The notes: a model not told the origin generated them from the sequence alone. DNA of 64,000 bases from Oscillatoria princeps RMCB-10 (GCA_019359235.1 JAHHHT010000023.1:62001-126000); one strand, 5' to 3'. Positions 16,667 to 24,830 are shown, numbered from the stretch's first letter. A program made the numbers and translations.

Positions 16667-17707
16667 TCAAACTCCCTTAAATCCGGCTTTCATATCCATT
16701 TCCTTGGCTCCCACCTCTGTTTCCTTTATTTTTTGCCTCAATCCCATTTGGCTGATGGCGATGCCGGCTAAAATTAAGCTACCGCCGATGTATTGAGCAG
16801 CTGTTGGCACTTCTCCTAAGAGCAAATACGCCGCCAATATGCCGGCGATCGGGCTGAAAGAAGTTGCCAGAGATACATCCGATGCTCCCGTTTTCTTCAA
16901 ACCGCTAAACCACAATAACTGTCCTCCCACCACAATAACACCGCCGTAAAATAGCATCCACTGCCACAGCAGCGGCGAGAAGGCATCCATAAAATGTGCC
17001 GGCCCATACATTTGGGTGACAATTACTGCAAACACCACCGTTCCCACCGCCGTCCTAAAAATACTGAATATCCCTAAAGGAATCTGCTTGAGGGTAACTT
17101 TACTGATAATGGTGGAAACAGCGAGCGCTACCGCCCCTTGCAGCGCCATCACCTCTCCTTTTCCCAGGCTAAAGCCCGCGCCCATTTCCACCATATTTCC
17201 TGCGGGCTTTTGCAGCAAAATTGTCAGGATAACTCCCACAAATGAAACCGCCGAGCCGGTCACCACCCAGCGATTCACTCGCTCCCGCAGCAAAATCACG
17301 GATAGCGCCAGAATTAATGGCGTTTCTATCCGGCCAATTAATACGACGTTGTTGACTGCGGTTTGGGAGAGGGCCATGAAAATTAAAGATGGGGCCAAAG
17401 CCCCCGAAAGGATTGCCGTCCCGCTCAAACCCAGCCAATGTTTCCCGGAAATACGCTGGAGAGAATCTATATGCCACTGTTTGCCATAGATAGCCACTAA
17501 CACCATCAAGGCGACGAGATTCCCCACAAATAATACATTACAAAATGAAATCGGATTTCTGCCGTCGATGAGGTTTATATCTCCAATCTGCGTGAGCCGG
17601 CGCAACACGGAATTAGCAGCTGCAAAAATAATCACCGCCAGCAATAAGTAAGCCCGTCCGGTAATTTTATCTCGGAAATTTTCCAGTGATTTTGATATTG
17701 ATTTCAT
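16667..17707 (-). CDS. EamA/DMT-family transporter
   Basis: 346 residues, with ten hydrophobic segments arranged as two five-helix EamA repeats. The first runs from YLLLAVIIFAAANSVL to about residue 160, and the second begins at GEVMALQGAVALAVSTI. The helix end APSLIFMALSQTAVNNVVLI and LILALSVILLRERVNRW are characteristic of drug/metabolite exporters at the inner membrane. The substrate is not predictable. ATG 17707 was chosen over the GTG one codon upstream because a near-perfect promoter lies directly in front, leaving almost no leader. Confidence 0.85.
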   Translation of the reverse strand: MKSISKSLENFRDKITGRAYLLLAVIIFAAANSVLRRLTQIGDINLIDGRNPISFCNVLFVGNLVALMVLVAIYGKQWHIDSLQRISGKHWLGLSGTAILSGALAPSLIFMALSQTAVNNVVLIGRIETPLILALSVILLRERVNRWVVTGSAVSFVGVILTILLQKPAGNMVEMGAGFSLGKGEVMALQGAVALAVSTIISKVTLKQIPLGIFSIFRTAVGTVVFAVIVTQMYGPAHFMDAFSPLLWQWMLFYGGVIVVGGQLLWFSGLKKTGASDVSLATSFSPIAGILAAYLLLGEVPTAAQYIGGSLILAGIAISQMGLRQKIKETEVGAKEMDMKAGFKGV

Positions 17708-17713
17708 CACAAT

Positions 17714-17743
17714 ATTATACCCTGCATCCTATCTGTCTGTCAG
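17714..17743 (-). promoter_or_regulatory. Strong sigma-70 promoter, apparently giving a leaderless mRNA
   Basis: On the minus strand CTGACA (17743-17738) and TATAAT (17719-17714) are separated by 18 bases. Only six bases (ATTGTG) lie between the -10 hexamer and the ATG of the EamA gene, so transcription should begin at or next to the start codon. Confidence 0.6.
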
Positions 17744-17754
17744 CCCAGCCGGTC

Positions 17755-17871
17755 GCAATGGACAGCTCAGCAATGGACAGAGCCTTTCGCCGGCTCTCAG
17801 GGACATTGGGACAAGCAAGATGCGTGTCAAAGCGAGGCATAGCAATAGACAGCTCAGTAATGGACAAGGCA
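17755..17871. repeat. CAATGGACAGCTCAG repeat copies
   Basis: CAATGGACAGCTCAGCAATGG (17757 onward) and CAATAGACAGCTCAGTAATG (about 17840 onward) are direct repeats. An inverted copy is near 490-515 and a related one near 53045. The spacer up to 18014 has no gene. Confidence 0.6.
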
Positions 17872-18014
17872 TCTCACTTGCTAGTAGGGATAGGGTCGGA
17901 GGGAACGCAATTCCTACGTCCTCATCCCACCGGCACAGCGAAAGGAAGCATCCCATTATAATAACCCCATCTCTTGCAGGACCGGCCTCCCGCCTGTCCG
18001 GGAAGACTTCCCCC

Positions 18015-18923
18015 CTACCGCCAGCTAAACAAAATCCCCACCCCCGCCAGAGCAACCAGCACCCCGAGAATCGCCCGCAAGCTAACCCTGTCCCCCGCCC
18101 ACACCGCCAGGGGGAGGACAAACAGCGGACTCGTGGCGCTCAGGGTTTGCGCAATCCCTGCCGGTGCGAATTTCAGCGCCGTTTGCTGCAGCCAAATGCC
18201 CAGATATGTGCTAGCAAAAGCAGCCACAACAATCGCCACAAGCACCCGCCGCGACTGCAGCGGTTTGAGCAACCCGTCGAGCGGTTTGCGTCCTAGGCGC
18301 GCCCACAGCAGCAGTCCCAGCACACCGGCACTCAGGCGCACCAGCGCCCCCCACACCGGCTCAATCTCCGTCTGCGCCAGCGCCGCCCGCGAGAGAACTG
18401 CCCCACCGGCTTGTGCCAGTCCCGCTAGCAGCGCCCACCTGACGCCCGCCACCCACTGTCCCGTCTTGCCGGCTGTCTCAGTCACCCGCTCGCCAATCAC
18501 CCACGCCACGCCCAAAACCGTCAGCAAAATCCCAATCCAAGCCCCCGAACCCAGCTGTTCCCCCAAAAAAACCGCCGCCAGCAGCGCTGTCATCGGCGGC
18601 GCTAAAGTTTCCAGCAGCAGTGTCCGTCGCGGTCCGATGCTGTTGAGCCCCGCGAAATAAGCCGTATCTCCCAAGGTAATCCCGATAACGCCGCTCAGCG
18701 ACAGCATCCCCAGGGCGGGGGCGTCGAGCGCCGGCAACAGCTGACCTCGCACCAGCACAGTCAGCAGCAAAAAGCCAATGGCAATCCCCCCCTTGAGCAG
18801 GTTCAGTTCCAGCGGTGGGATGCGCTGTCCCATCCGGGCGTAAACCACCGAGGACATCGCCCACACGAATGCAGCGCTCAGCGCCGCCAGCTCTCCTTTA
18901 AATTCACCTATCCAAACCGGCAT
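18015..18923 (-). CDS. EamA/DMT-family transporter
   Basis: 302 residues from ATG 18923 (MPVWIGEFKGELAALSAAF). That start is preferred because AGGAG ends four bases before it; ATGs at 18938 and 18986 lack such a site. Ten membrane segments form two EamA repeats; GDTAYFAGLNSIGPRRTLLL and SATSPLFVLPLAVWAG are the usual mid-repeat helices. The transporter probably exports a metabolite across the inner membrane; the substrate is unknown. It is not closely similar to the EamA gene at 16667-17707, from which it is separated by a repeat-containing spacer. Confidence 0.85.
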   Translation of the reverse strand: MPVWIGEFKGELAALSAAFVWAMSSVVYARMGQRIPPLELNLLKGGIAIGFLLLTVLVRGQLLPALDAPALGMLSLSGVIGITLGDTAYFAGLNSIGPRRTLLLETLAPPMTALLAAVFLGEQLGSGAWIGILLTVLGVAWVIGERVTETAGKTGQWVAGVRWALLAGLAQAGGAVLSRAALAQTEIEPVWGALVRLSAGVLGLLLWARLGRKPLDGLLKPLQSRRVLVAIVVAAFASTYLGIWLQQTALKFAPAGIAQTLSATSPLFVLPLAVWAGDRVSLRAILGVLVALAGVGILFSWR

Positions 18924-19403
18924 GTCGCTCCTGCGCATAGAGGTGCGTTCCCACCGGCACCACCCAGGCACGCCGGCGACTGCCACTATACATTAATTTC
19001 TATAAAGTTTCAATAACTTTTTATACGAAATGTTGAGATATCTCAAGCCGGCAGTGGCCCGGAATCAGGGATTTATAGCGTTTTTGATCAAGCGTGAGGT
19101 ACTGAGAAAGCCGGTAGGGGCGGGTCCGAGTGCCCGCCCCCTTCTGCGGGCCCTTCCGCCCTCTTCCGGGTTTCTGGCGCGCACTTCATCCAACGGAAAA
19201 CCGCTACAGGTCGCGCTCCCAGATGATTCCGCCCGCACCCTACCACCGCTCAGCCTGCTTCCGGCAGGCCGGCGTCAGGGACAGGCCATCAAGTCTTTTA
19301 CAGAACTTAACAATTTTGCTGTTAACTGTAACCGATATAACTGTCGGGTTTTTTCCAAACTGCTATGACATCTATTAATAGACAGCCCATTTAGGAGGTC
19401 GCC
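18924..19403. other. Spacer with a diverged family-1 MITE
   Basis: The family-1 element copy B (19074-19208) and the leader of the next gene are the only features. Between 19270 and 19400 the DNA is AT-rich and probably holds the promoter of the gene at 19404, but no confident -35/-10 pair was found. Confidence 0.55.
19074..19208. mobile_element. MITE-like element, family 1, copy B (diverged)
   Basis: TATAGCGTTTTTGATCAAGC at the left, GTGAGGTACTGAGAAAGCCGG inside, and TTTCTGGCGCGCACTTCATC then CCGCTAC at the right match copy A in order. The central palindrome is interrupted by a G/C-rich sequence (GGGGCGGGTCCGAGTGCCCGCCCC, itself a hairpin). Confidence 0.6.
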
Positions 19404-19754
19404 ATGAATTACACCTTTGACATCCTAGGGATATCCCCCATCCTGTATTTCTTTAACCAACAGCAAGAGATTTTACAGAAAAAACCGCGCCCGCGCCTGG
19501 AATATGTGGGAACTCACAAGTGTGCGCTCGATACCTTTATTCAATCCGTCGAAACCGTTGCTCCTGAGCAAGGTTGGGAAGTGGATCGGGTCGTTGACAC
19601 CGTAATAGACTACTGGATGAAGAACTCCGACAGCATCCAGTATTGGCAGCAGCGCCTGAAAGATGCCGGTCGCGAAAATGTTTTAGTGGCAAGAGTTGCA
19701 GACATTCAAGCCTTGCAGTCAACCTTTAACTCCCTCTTCGACAAAACCAGTTGA
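19404..19754 (+). CDS. Conserved hypothetical cytoplasmic protein
   Basis: 116 residues with an excellent ribosome-binding site (TTAGGAGGTCGCC) before the ATG. The N-terminus (MNYTFDILGISPILYFFNQQ) is followed by a soluble, mostly helical region (ALDTFIQSVETVAPEQGWEVDRVVDTVIDYWMKN, shortened here as two helices ending in DYWMKN) and a C-terminal LQSTFNSLF helix. No signal peptide or membrane segment. No functional family is recognised. GAAACCCGGTTTC palindromes follow within 30 bases and may terminate transcription. Confidence 0.7.
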   Translation: MNYTFDILGISPILYFFNQQQEILQKKPRPRLEYVGTHKCALDTFIQSVETVAPEQGWEVDRVVDTVIDYWMKNSDSIQYWQQRLKDAGRENVLVARVADIQALQSTFNSLFDKTS

Positions 19755-19764
19755 GAAGATGCCA

Positions 19765-19850
19765 GAAACTTGGTTTCTCTAACAAGATACCAGAAACCCG
19801 GTTTCTTCGGCGAAACCGGGTTTCTTAACCTGAAACCCGGTTTCTTAACC
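19765..19850. repeat. Cluster of GAAACCCGGTTTC palindromes
   Basis: Three or four copies of AGAAACCCGGTTTCTT-type palindromes in a row, two of them forming a long hairpin (GAAACCCGGTTTCTTCGGCG then AAACCGGGTTTC). It lies between the gene at 19404 and the decayed gene on the other strand. Confidence 0.85.
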
Positions 19851-19884
19851 TTTTGCCGGCTAACTTAAGAATTAACCGATACTT

Positions 19885-20190
19885 TTTGCTCCCCGTTCCA
19901 CTAGACGTAACGGGGGATCTGCCGGTCAGCCAGCACCAACTCTTGCTTCAGTCCCACATCCACTGCTAGTTTCAGCAGTGCCGGTGCCGGCGAAAAACTG
20001 TTCGGGCCCTCTTCCTTTGAGAAACCCCTCGCCGGTTGAGGTGACAATCCGCCCTCCCACTCTTCCCTGAGTTTCTCTTAGCAAAATCTGGCGGGGGCGG
20101 CTGCCGGTGGGTGACTGGCTGGCCTGCATTGCGTCGGCCAGACTCAGGCCGCTCATGCCCGCACCCACGATAAGAGTCTCTAAGACATTC
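19885..20190 (-). pseudogene. Protoporphyrinogen oxidase (HemG/HemY-type, FAD-dependent) N-terminal remnant
   Basis: The minus strand reads LETLIVGAGMSGLSLADAM (Rossmann FAD-binding motif GAGMSG), then RETQGRVGGRIVTSTGEGF, the hallmark PPO/amine-oxidase segment. After PEQFF the frame shifts and the next frame reads PALLKLAVDVGLKQELVLAD, RQIPRYV, then a TAG (19901-19903) where PPO has YW, followed by WNGE. The start region is also broken (ATGTCTTAG in the neighbouring frame). PPO is normally about 480 residues; only about 100 codons survive. At least one frameshift, a nonsense codon and loss of the last three quarters mark it as dead. The enzyme oxidises protoporphyrinogen IX in haem and chlorophyll synthesis, so another gene elsewhere must supply the activity. 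Confidence 0.88.
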
Positions 20191-20289
20191 GACGGACTTC
20201 CGGGCGGTTATTTGCATGAGGGGGACTCTTAGCGGGCACGCTGCCGCAGGCGCACACTATTCGCGCTTGCTCGATGGAACGAGCTCAAT

Positions 20290-20514
20290 TTAGGCCGACT
20301 GCTGGAACAGCGCTTCGAGATACACCCGAGCCGCCTGACGGTAGCTTCGCGACGCCTCTGGGGTGCCACTGCTTCCATTTTGTAGCAAGAACAGTGACAG
20401 AGCGGCAGAAAAAACCCGGTCTTGATCCCAGTCCGGATGCGTGTCCAAGTAGCTTTTGAGCGATTCGTGCAGTTCTTCAGGGATTTCTGCCAGTATGCTG
20501 ATGCTTGCGTTCAT
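20290..20514 (-). CDS. DUF2811 family protein
   Basis: 74 residues. MNASISILAEIPEELHESLK, YLDTHPDWDQDRVFSAALS and the tail RQAARVYLEALF match the cyanobacteria-specific DUF2811 family across its full length. No function is known. The conserved pattern resembles a small ribbon-helix-helix-like protein, which is inference. GGAGG seven bases before the ATG supports the start. Confidence 0.85.
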   Translation of the reverse strand: MNASISILAEIPEELHESLKSYLDTHPDWDQDRVFSAALSLFLLQNGSSGTPEASRSYRQAARVYLEALFQQSA

Positions 20515-20995
20515 AGACTGTCCTCCGTCAACTACCTCTCTCCCCGGCCTTTACTGGTCACTACCCTCACTCCCAGCGCTGTCGGGGCGGATGTGGGCAC
20601 CGACCAGATCGGGTGAGTGGCTCTGATAGCTCCCACCCGCACAGCACATTTTTAGGGTGCGCCGAATCATTGTGCGCTATCAGGGGGTAGTGCTGTCAAT
20701 GCTGCGAAATGTTACAGCCGCCTTTATAAAAAAAAAAGATTTACGACATAATCAGCGTTTCAGCCCGGTTTCTGTTACAAAACTTAACAAAAAGCGAGAG
20801 CTGGGGAGCCTGCCGGCGCTGCGCCGGAGAAATCCCCAACCGAACAGGAAGACTCGATCCTGCCGTCTCCCCCTGTGGAAAACCCTGTCTAAATTGTGGA
20901 AAACGTTCTGACCAATTGTGGAATGGTTGTGGAATCTGTGGGGAAAAGTGCCGCGAAAAATAAGAATTGCTAATTTTTCGCCCGCGCCTGATTGC
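20515..20995. other. Intergenic region containing DnaA-box cluster and AT-rich tract
   Basis: No gene. An AT-rich stretch at 20720-20790 (CTTTATAAAAAAAAAAG, TTACGACATAATC, TTACAAAACTTAAC) precedes a compact cluster of TGTGGAAAA-type 9-mers at 20874-20945, described separately. Confidence 0.7.
20874..20945. other. Cluster of five DnaA-box-like 9-mers (possible replication-origin element)
   Basis: TGTGGAAAA at 20874-20882 and 20895-20903, TGTGGAATG at 20917-20925, TGTGGAATC at 20928-20936 and TGTGGGGAA at 20937-20945, all in the same orientation within 72 bases. TGTGGAAAA is the complement of TTTTCCACA, the DnaA box reported for Synechococcus elongatus. An AT-rich tract lies 80-150 bases to the left and could unwind. 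dnaA and dnaN are not in the window, so origin function is inference. Confidence 0.6.
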
Positions 20996-22513
20996 TTATT
21001 GCTTATTGCTAATGGCAGCGTGCCAGCCGGCGGCCTGCTGGCGAATTTGCGCCAGTTCTTCCGGGGGCATGCGATCGAGGTTGGCCAGAATGAAGCTCAT
21101 GCGACCTTGGGAGGCGAGCTTGTCCCGGTGCCGGTGGAGGAAGTCCCAGTAAAAGAAGTTGAAGGGACAGGCGCGGGTGCCGGTGCGCTCTTTGTGAGAG
21201 TGAGCGCAGTTTTTGCAATAGTCGCTCATATTGCTGATATAATTGGCGGACGCCGCGTAGGGTTTGGACGCCAGCACGCCCCCATCGGCAAACAGCCCCA
21301 TACCAATGACGTTGGTTTGCATCACCCAGTCGTAGGCGTCGATAAAGGCGGCGTGGAACCACTGCTCGACTTCCTGGGGGTTGAGACCGGCAATCAGGGC
21401 GAAGTTGCACAGCACCATCAGCCGCTGGATGTGGTGGGCGTAGCCGGTGCGCTGGATCTGGCTCAGGACTTGGCGCAAGCAGTTCATGCCGGTTTTCTCC
21501 GCGTCCCAGAAGAATGCCGGCAGGGGCTGGGTGTGGTTGAACCAGTTGCGCTGCGGGTAGCCGGCATCCGTGTGAGCGTAGGCCCCGCGCATGTATTCCC
21601 GCCAGCCCATCACTTGACGGATGAACCCTTCTGTGCTAGACAAATCCAGATGGTTTTCGCGATAGGCGCGTTCAGCAGCTTGAATTACTTCCAGCGGGTG
21701 AAGCAAACCGATGTTGAGGTAGGGGGAAATCAAGGAATGCCACATGGTTTCCTCGCCCGTCACCATCGCGTCTTGGTAAGGGCCAAAAGCCGGCAGCCGG
21801 TGGTGGATAAAGTGGTCTAACACCTGGAGCGCTTGTGCGCGGGTAACAGCCCAGCGAAAGGGTTCGGCGTCTCCGTATGTGGGGAAATTGAGAGATTTTA
21901 CTTGTGCGATGACTTCCTGAGTTATCTCGTCTGGCTCGAACCAGAGGGCTTTAGGCGTGTTCAGCTTGCCTTTCGGCGGTTTGCGATTTTCCCTGTCATA
22001 GTTCCACTGTCCGCCAGCCGGCTTTTCCCCATCCATTAAAATGCCGAACCGGCGACGCCCTTCGCGATAGAAGTCTTCCATCAGCAGGCGCTTGCGCTTT
22101 TTCGCCCACTGTTTGAATTCCTCCTCACTCCAGAGAAAATGGTTGTTGGGAAGGAGGGTGAGCTGGCAGGGTAGCTGCAGGTTTTGAATTAGCTGGGAAA
22201 AGGGCCGGTCAGCCGGTGCCATCACCCGCAGTTCAGTAATGCCGCTGGACTTAATCCAATCTTGCAGGGGAGTTTGAAAGTCATCAGCGGCGCGGATGTA
22301 AGTAACAGCGAAGCCAGACTGGCGCAATTCTTCGGCAAAATGGCGCATGGCTGACCAAACGAGCACCAGTTTTTGCCGGTGGTAGGGTCGTTCTTGGACG
22401 TGGTGCAGGGATTCAATCAGGATCGCGGGGGTTTGGTTTGCCCCAGAGGACGTTTGCAGTGCGGCTTGTCCAGCCCACAGCTGGTCGCCGAGTACCCAAA
22501 TGCCGGTGGTCAT
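20996..22513 (-). CDS. FeS-containing cryptochrome/photolyase (FeS-BCP group)
   Basis: 505 residues from ATG 22513 (MTTGIWVLGDQLW); a longer frame to 22621 has no family similarity. The N-terminal alpha/beta domain starts with WVLGDQL, and the C-terminal helical FAD domain contains FIRQVMGWREYMRG and the run ending FADGGVLASKPYAASANYIS. The four cysteines that hold the [4Fe-4S] cluster in the PhrB/CryB group are all present: MNCLRQ, YCKNC (two) and RACPF. The group includes bacterial (6-4) photolyases that repair UV photoproducts in DNA with light, and cryptochrome-like sensors. It is transcribed away from the DnaA-box region downstream of it. Confidence 0.92.
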   Translation of the reverse strand: MTTGIWVLGDQLWAGQAALQTSSGANQTPAILIESLHHVQERPYHRQKLVLVWSAMRHFAEELRQSGFAVTYIRAADDFQTPLQDWIKSSGITELRVMAPADRPFSQLIQNLQLPCQLTLLPNNHFLWSEEEFKQWAKKRKRLLMEDFYREGRRRFGILMDGEKPAGGQWNYDRENRKPPKGKLNTPKALWFEPDEITQEVIAQVKSLNFPTYGDAEPFRWAVTRAQALQVLDHFIHHRLPAFGPYQDAMVTGEETMWHSLISPYLNIGLLHPLEVIQAAERAYRENHLDLSSTEGFIRQVMGWREYMRGAYAHTDAGYPQRNWFNHTQPLPAFFWDAEKTGMNCLRQVLSQIQRTGYAHHIQRLMVLCNFALIAGLNPQEVEQWFHAAFIDAYDWVMQTNVIGMGLFADGGVLASKPYAASANYISNMSDYCKNCAHSHKERTGTRACPFNFFYWDFLHRHRDKLASQGRMSFILANLDRMPPEELAQIRQQAAGWHAAISNKQ

Positions 22514-23037
22514 TGATGGTTTTTTCCTGATATGGTGTTGGCTAAGTGTAACTCTCGCGGCTTCCCTTGCCGGTGGCGTTACAGCGTTTAAGACGGTTGA
22601 CCGTCTCCCTGTAATGTCCATCCCTTTAACCAGGGCTGCCAGAGGGTGAATTTAAAATCATTTTTCAAATTACTAGGGGTTGACAGAATATCTATGCTCT
22701 GCTATTAAGCACAACCAAGAGCGTGGAGAATGTTCAATCCCAAGGCCATCTAGGAGATTTTCAAAATATATACCTCTCCCCAGGTGGTTGACTTGAGAGA
22801 CTCTCCGTGTTATGTTATAATTATGGTAATTTATTAACAGCTCAGGAGTGGAGTCAAAAATCAGACGGAACCGGCGCAAGATCAGTTTGCCTTGTGGCTG
22901 GGCGTGGCAGAAAATCGAGCAGCAAGCGCAATTAGATTCCGGTTTAGACAAAAAGCCGTTTGACGGCGAACCTCATAAATTTCGCATTCAGCGGTTAATT
23001 TTTGCGTTTGGTAATATAGCGGGTATCGCAAGACAAA
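22514..23037. other. Spacer between divergent photolyase and agmatine deiminase genes
   Basis: No recognisable gene. Composition shifts to AT-rich near 22640. TTGACT (about 22789) followed by TATGTTATAAT about 17-22 bases on resembles a promoter pointing toward the deiminase, with an imperfect GAGAGACTCTC dyad between the hexamers. The 220 bases between it and the next gene contain only short open frames. Confidence 0.45.
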
Positions 23038-24171
23038 ATGAAGCGCCGTCAATTTATGAACTTAATGGCATCTTCTGTTGCCATAGTTGAGAGTAGCCAT
23101 TTAGCTGGATTTAGAATGCAATCTCGACTTGAGACGAACAAATCAACTCCAAAAATAAGCAGTTCACAAGGATGGTTGATGCCTGATGAGGCTGACCACC
23201 ACAAAAATACATGGATGGCTTTCGGAGCTAAAGCTGAAATTTGGGGAAAGAAATCCTTAAGGATTATTCAGGAAAACATCGCACTCATCGCTCGTACTAT
23301 TGCCCGTTATGAGCCTGTTATCTTGCTAGTACGTCCCCAAGAACAATCCCTGGCGGCAAAACTCTGTGGAGCAAGCGTTAAGCTCCAGGTTTGCCCACTG
23401 GATGATATCTGGATTCGAGATACCGGTTCAGTGTTTGTGCTGAATTTACAAGGTGAACTTGCTGGAATCGATTTCAACTTCAATGGCTGGGGTAATAAGC
23501 AGGAGCATACTAATGATGCCAAAGTAGCCCGACGTGTTGCTGAGTTGGCGAACGCACAGCCGATCAACTCTTCTATTGTTGCTGAGGGAGGAGGGATAGA
23601 AGTAGATGGTCAAGGTACGGCGATTATCACTGAGAGCTGTATTTTGAACGCGAATCGCAATCCGGGCTTAACGAAAAATGAATGCGATCGTCAGCTTAAG
23701 GCTCTGCTAGGTTTACAAAAGATTATCTGGCTACCTGGAATCAAAGGCAAAGATATTACAGATGGACACACGGATTTCTATGCTAGATTTACTCGTCCTG
23801 GTGTTGTCGTTGCCGGTCTAGAACTTGATTCTGAATCATTCGATTATGATGTCACCAGGGAACACCTCAAAATTTTGAACGCCGCAACAGACGCAAAAGG
23901 TCGCAGGCTAGAGGTTGTGACTCTGGAAGCGCCTAGCAAAATCCGCTCTAATTACAGCAGCGAAAATTTTGCAGCCGGCTATATTAACTTTTATGTTGTT
24001 AATGGGGCTGTCATTGCACCTGAGTTTGGCGATTCAAAGGCGGATGCAAACGCCAGAACAATTCTCGGTAAATTGTTTCCAGAACGTGAAGTTATCCAGT
24101 TAAATATTGATGGAATAGCATCAGGTGGGGGTGGAATCCATTGCGTCACTCTGCAGCAGCCTGACAAATAG
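23038..24171 (+). CDS. Agmatine deiminase / peptidyl-arginine deiminase family, Tat-type N-terminus
   Basis: 377 residues of the guanidine-modifying PAD_porph family. Visible catalytic elements are the DDIWIRDTG loop (Asp/Arg), EGGGIEVDG, the GHTDFYARF His and the nucleophile Cys369 in GGGGIHCVT. Agmatine deiminases convert agmatine to N-carbamoylputrescine for polyamine synthesis. Unusually the protein begins MKRRQFMNLMASSVA, a twin-arginine (RRxFM) signal followed by a weak hydrophobic stretch and a linker; the enzyme proper starts near GWLMPDEADHHKNTW. This suggests export. The gene is AT-richer than its flanks, consistent with transfer. Peptidyl-arginine deiminase activity cannot be excluded. 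Confidence 0.87.
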   Translation: MKRRQFMNLMASSVAIVESSHLAGFRMQSRLETNKSTPKISSSQGWLMPDEADHHKNTWMAFGAKAEIWGKKSLRIIQENIALIARTIARYEPVILLVRPQEQSLAAKLCGASVKLQVCPLDDIWIRDTGSVFVLNLQGELAGIDFNFNGWGNKQEHTNDAKVARRVAELANAQPINSSIVAEGGGIEVDGQGTAIITESCILNANRNPGLTKNECDRQLKALLGLQKIIWLPGIKGKDITDGHTDFYARFTRPGVVVAGLELDSESFDYDVTREHLKILNAATDAKGRRLEVVTLEAPSKIRSNYSSENFAAGYINFYVVNGAVIAPEFGDSKADANARTILGKLFPEREVIQLNIDGIASGGGGIHCVTLQQPDK

Positions 24172-24258
24172 CTGCACCGCCAAAAAGTTATCTGCGGCGT
24201 GTTGCAAACTTGTCAGCCGCCGCCGATCAGTTGCGCCAAAAAATACCAACCATCTAGA

Positions 24259-24600
24259 TTATGGATCATTGGTGATTTCCACGATCGCTTCGCCTTGCCG
24301 CAATCTTTCCAAAGCATCAGGAAAAGTAATTGTCAGGAGTTGACGTAAATTTCGGTTCGTAACATTGCCGCAAGTCAGCCAAAGAATTTGAGGAGGTGTC
24401 CCCAATCGACAAACCAAATCCACAAAATCGCTGTCTTTGGTCAGAATGACTGCATTGGCAACCCGCGCTGCCTCCAAGATTTCGACATCCTTAGCATCTC
24501 GCAATCCCAAATCTCGCAGCGCCATTGCATTTAGTTAAAATGTATTGTTAAGCCGGCTAGCCAACGCGGGAGGTAACTGAGCGTCAATCCAAATATTCAT
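24259..24600 (-). pseudogene. DUF5615 PIN-like toxin, interrupted by one nonsense codon
   Basis: The full-length frame starts at ATG 24600 (MNIWIDAQLPPALASRLNNTF) and reads into TAA at 24537-24535. It continues in the same frame as LNAMALRDLGLRDAKDVEI, ILTKDSDFVDLVCRLG, PPQILWLTCGNVTNRNL, FPDALERL. The two parts line up exactly with one DUF5615 protein of about 113 residues and the spacing is preserved, so a single codon has become a stop. DUF5615 proteins are small PIN-like (Mut7-C type) nucleases paired with DUF433 antitoxins. The N-terminal Asp (WIDAQLPP), probably catalytic, would be missing from any product restarted at the internal ATG (24525). The start overlaps the antitoxin stop (ATGA). 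Confidence 0.87.
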
Positions 24601-24830
24601 GCAGTCAGTCGAGGGAAATCGTTACGCCGTGCGGCAAATAGCAAGCAAGCTTGAATGTCTTCCAGTTCTAAATCAGGAAAATCCTCCAATATTTCTTGGA
24701 CACTGACATTTTCAGCCAGCATCTCTAAAATGTCGCTGACTCTGATTCTCATGCCTTCGAGGCAAGGACGACCGCCACACTGACCAGGAGTTTGGGTGAT
24801 ACGAGTCAGCAGGTTAGGTAACTGGTTCAT
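24597..24830 (-). CDS. DUF433 antitoxin
   Basis: 77 residues from ATG 24830 (MNQLPNLLTRITQTPGQCGG). The core RPCLEGMRIRVSDILEMLA and VQEILEDFPDLELEDIQACL is the DUF433 signature, a winged-helix-like antitoxin of Mut7-C/DUF5615 toxins. Earlier in-frame ATGs at 24869 and 24881 would add residues not typical of the family. The stop overlaps the toxin start as ATGA, the classic coupled toxin-antitoxin arrangement. With its toxin interrupted, it may now be an orphan or protect against homologous toxins. Confidence 0.87.
   Translation of the reverse strand: MNQLPNLLTRITQTPGQCGGRPCLEGMRIRVSDILEMLAENVSVQEILEDFPDLELEDIQACLLFAARRNDFPRLTA

Noticed and set aside
22785-22825. MerR-type operator between the -35 and -10
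   Set aside because: The GAGAGACTCTC dyad is imperfect and the spacer is ambiguous (17 or 22 bases); no MerR gene is nearby.
22673-23037. Small gene upstream of the agmatine deiminase
   Set aside because: Short frames such as one containing PAQDQFALWLGVAENRAA have no recognisable family and no ribosome-binding site; possibly a remnant, but unsupported.
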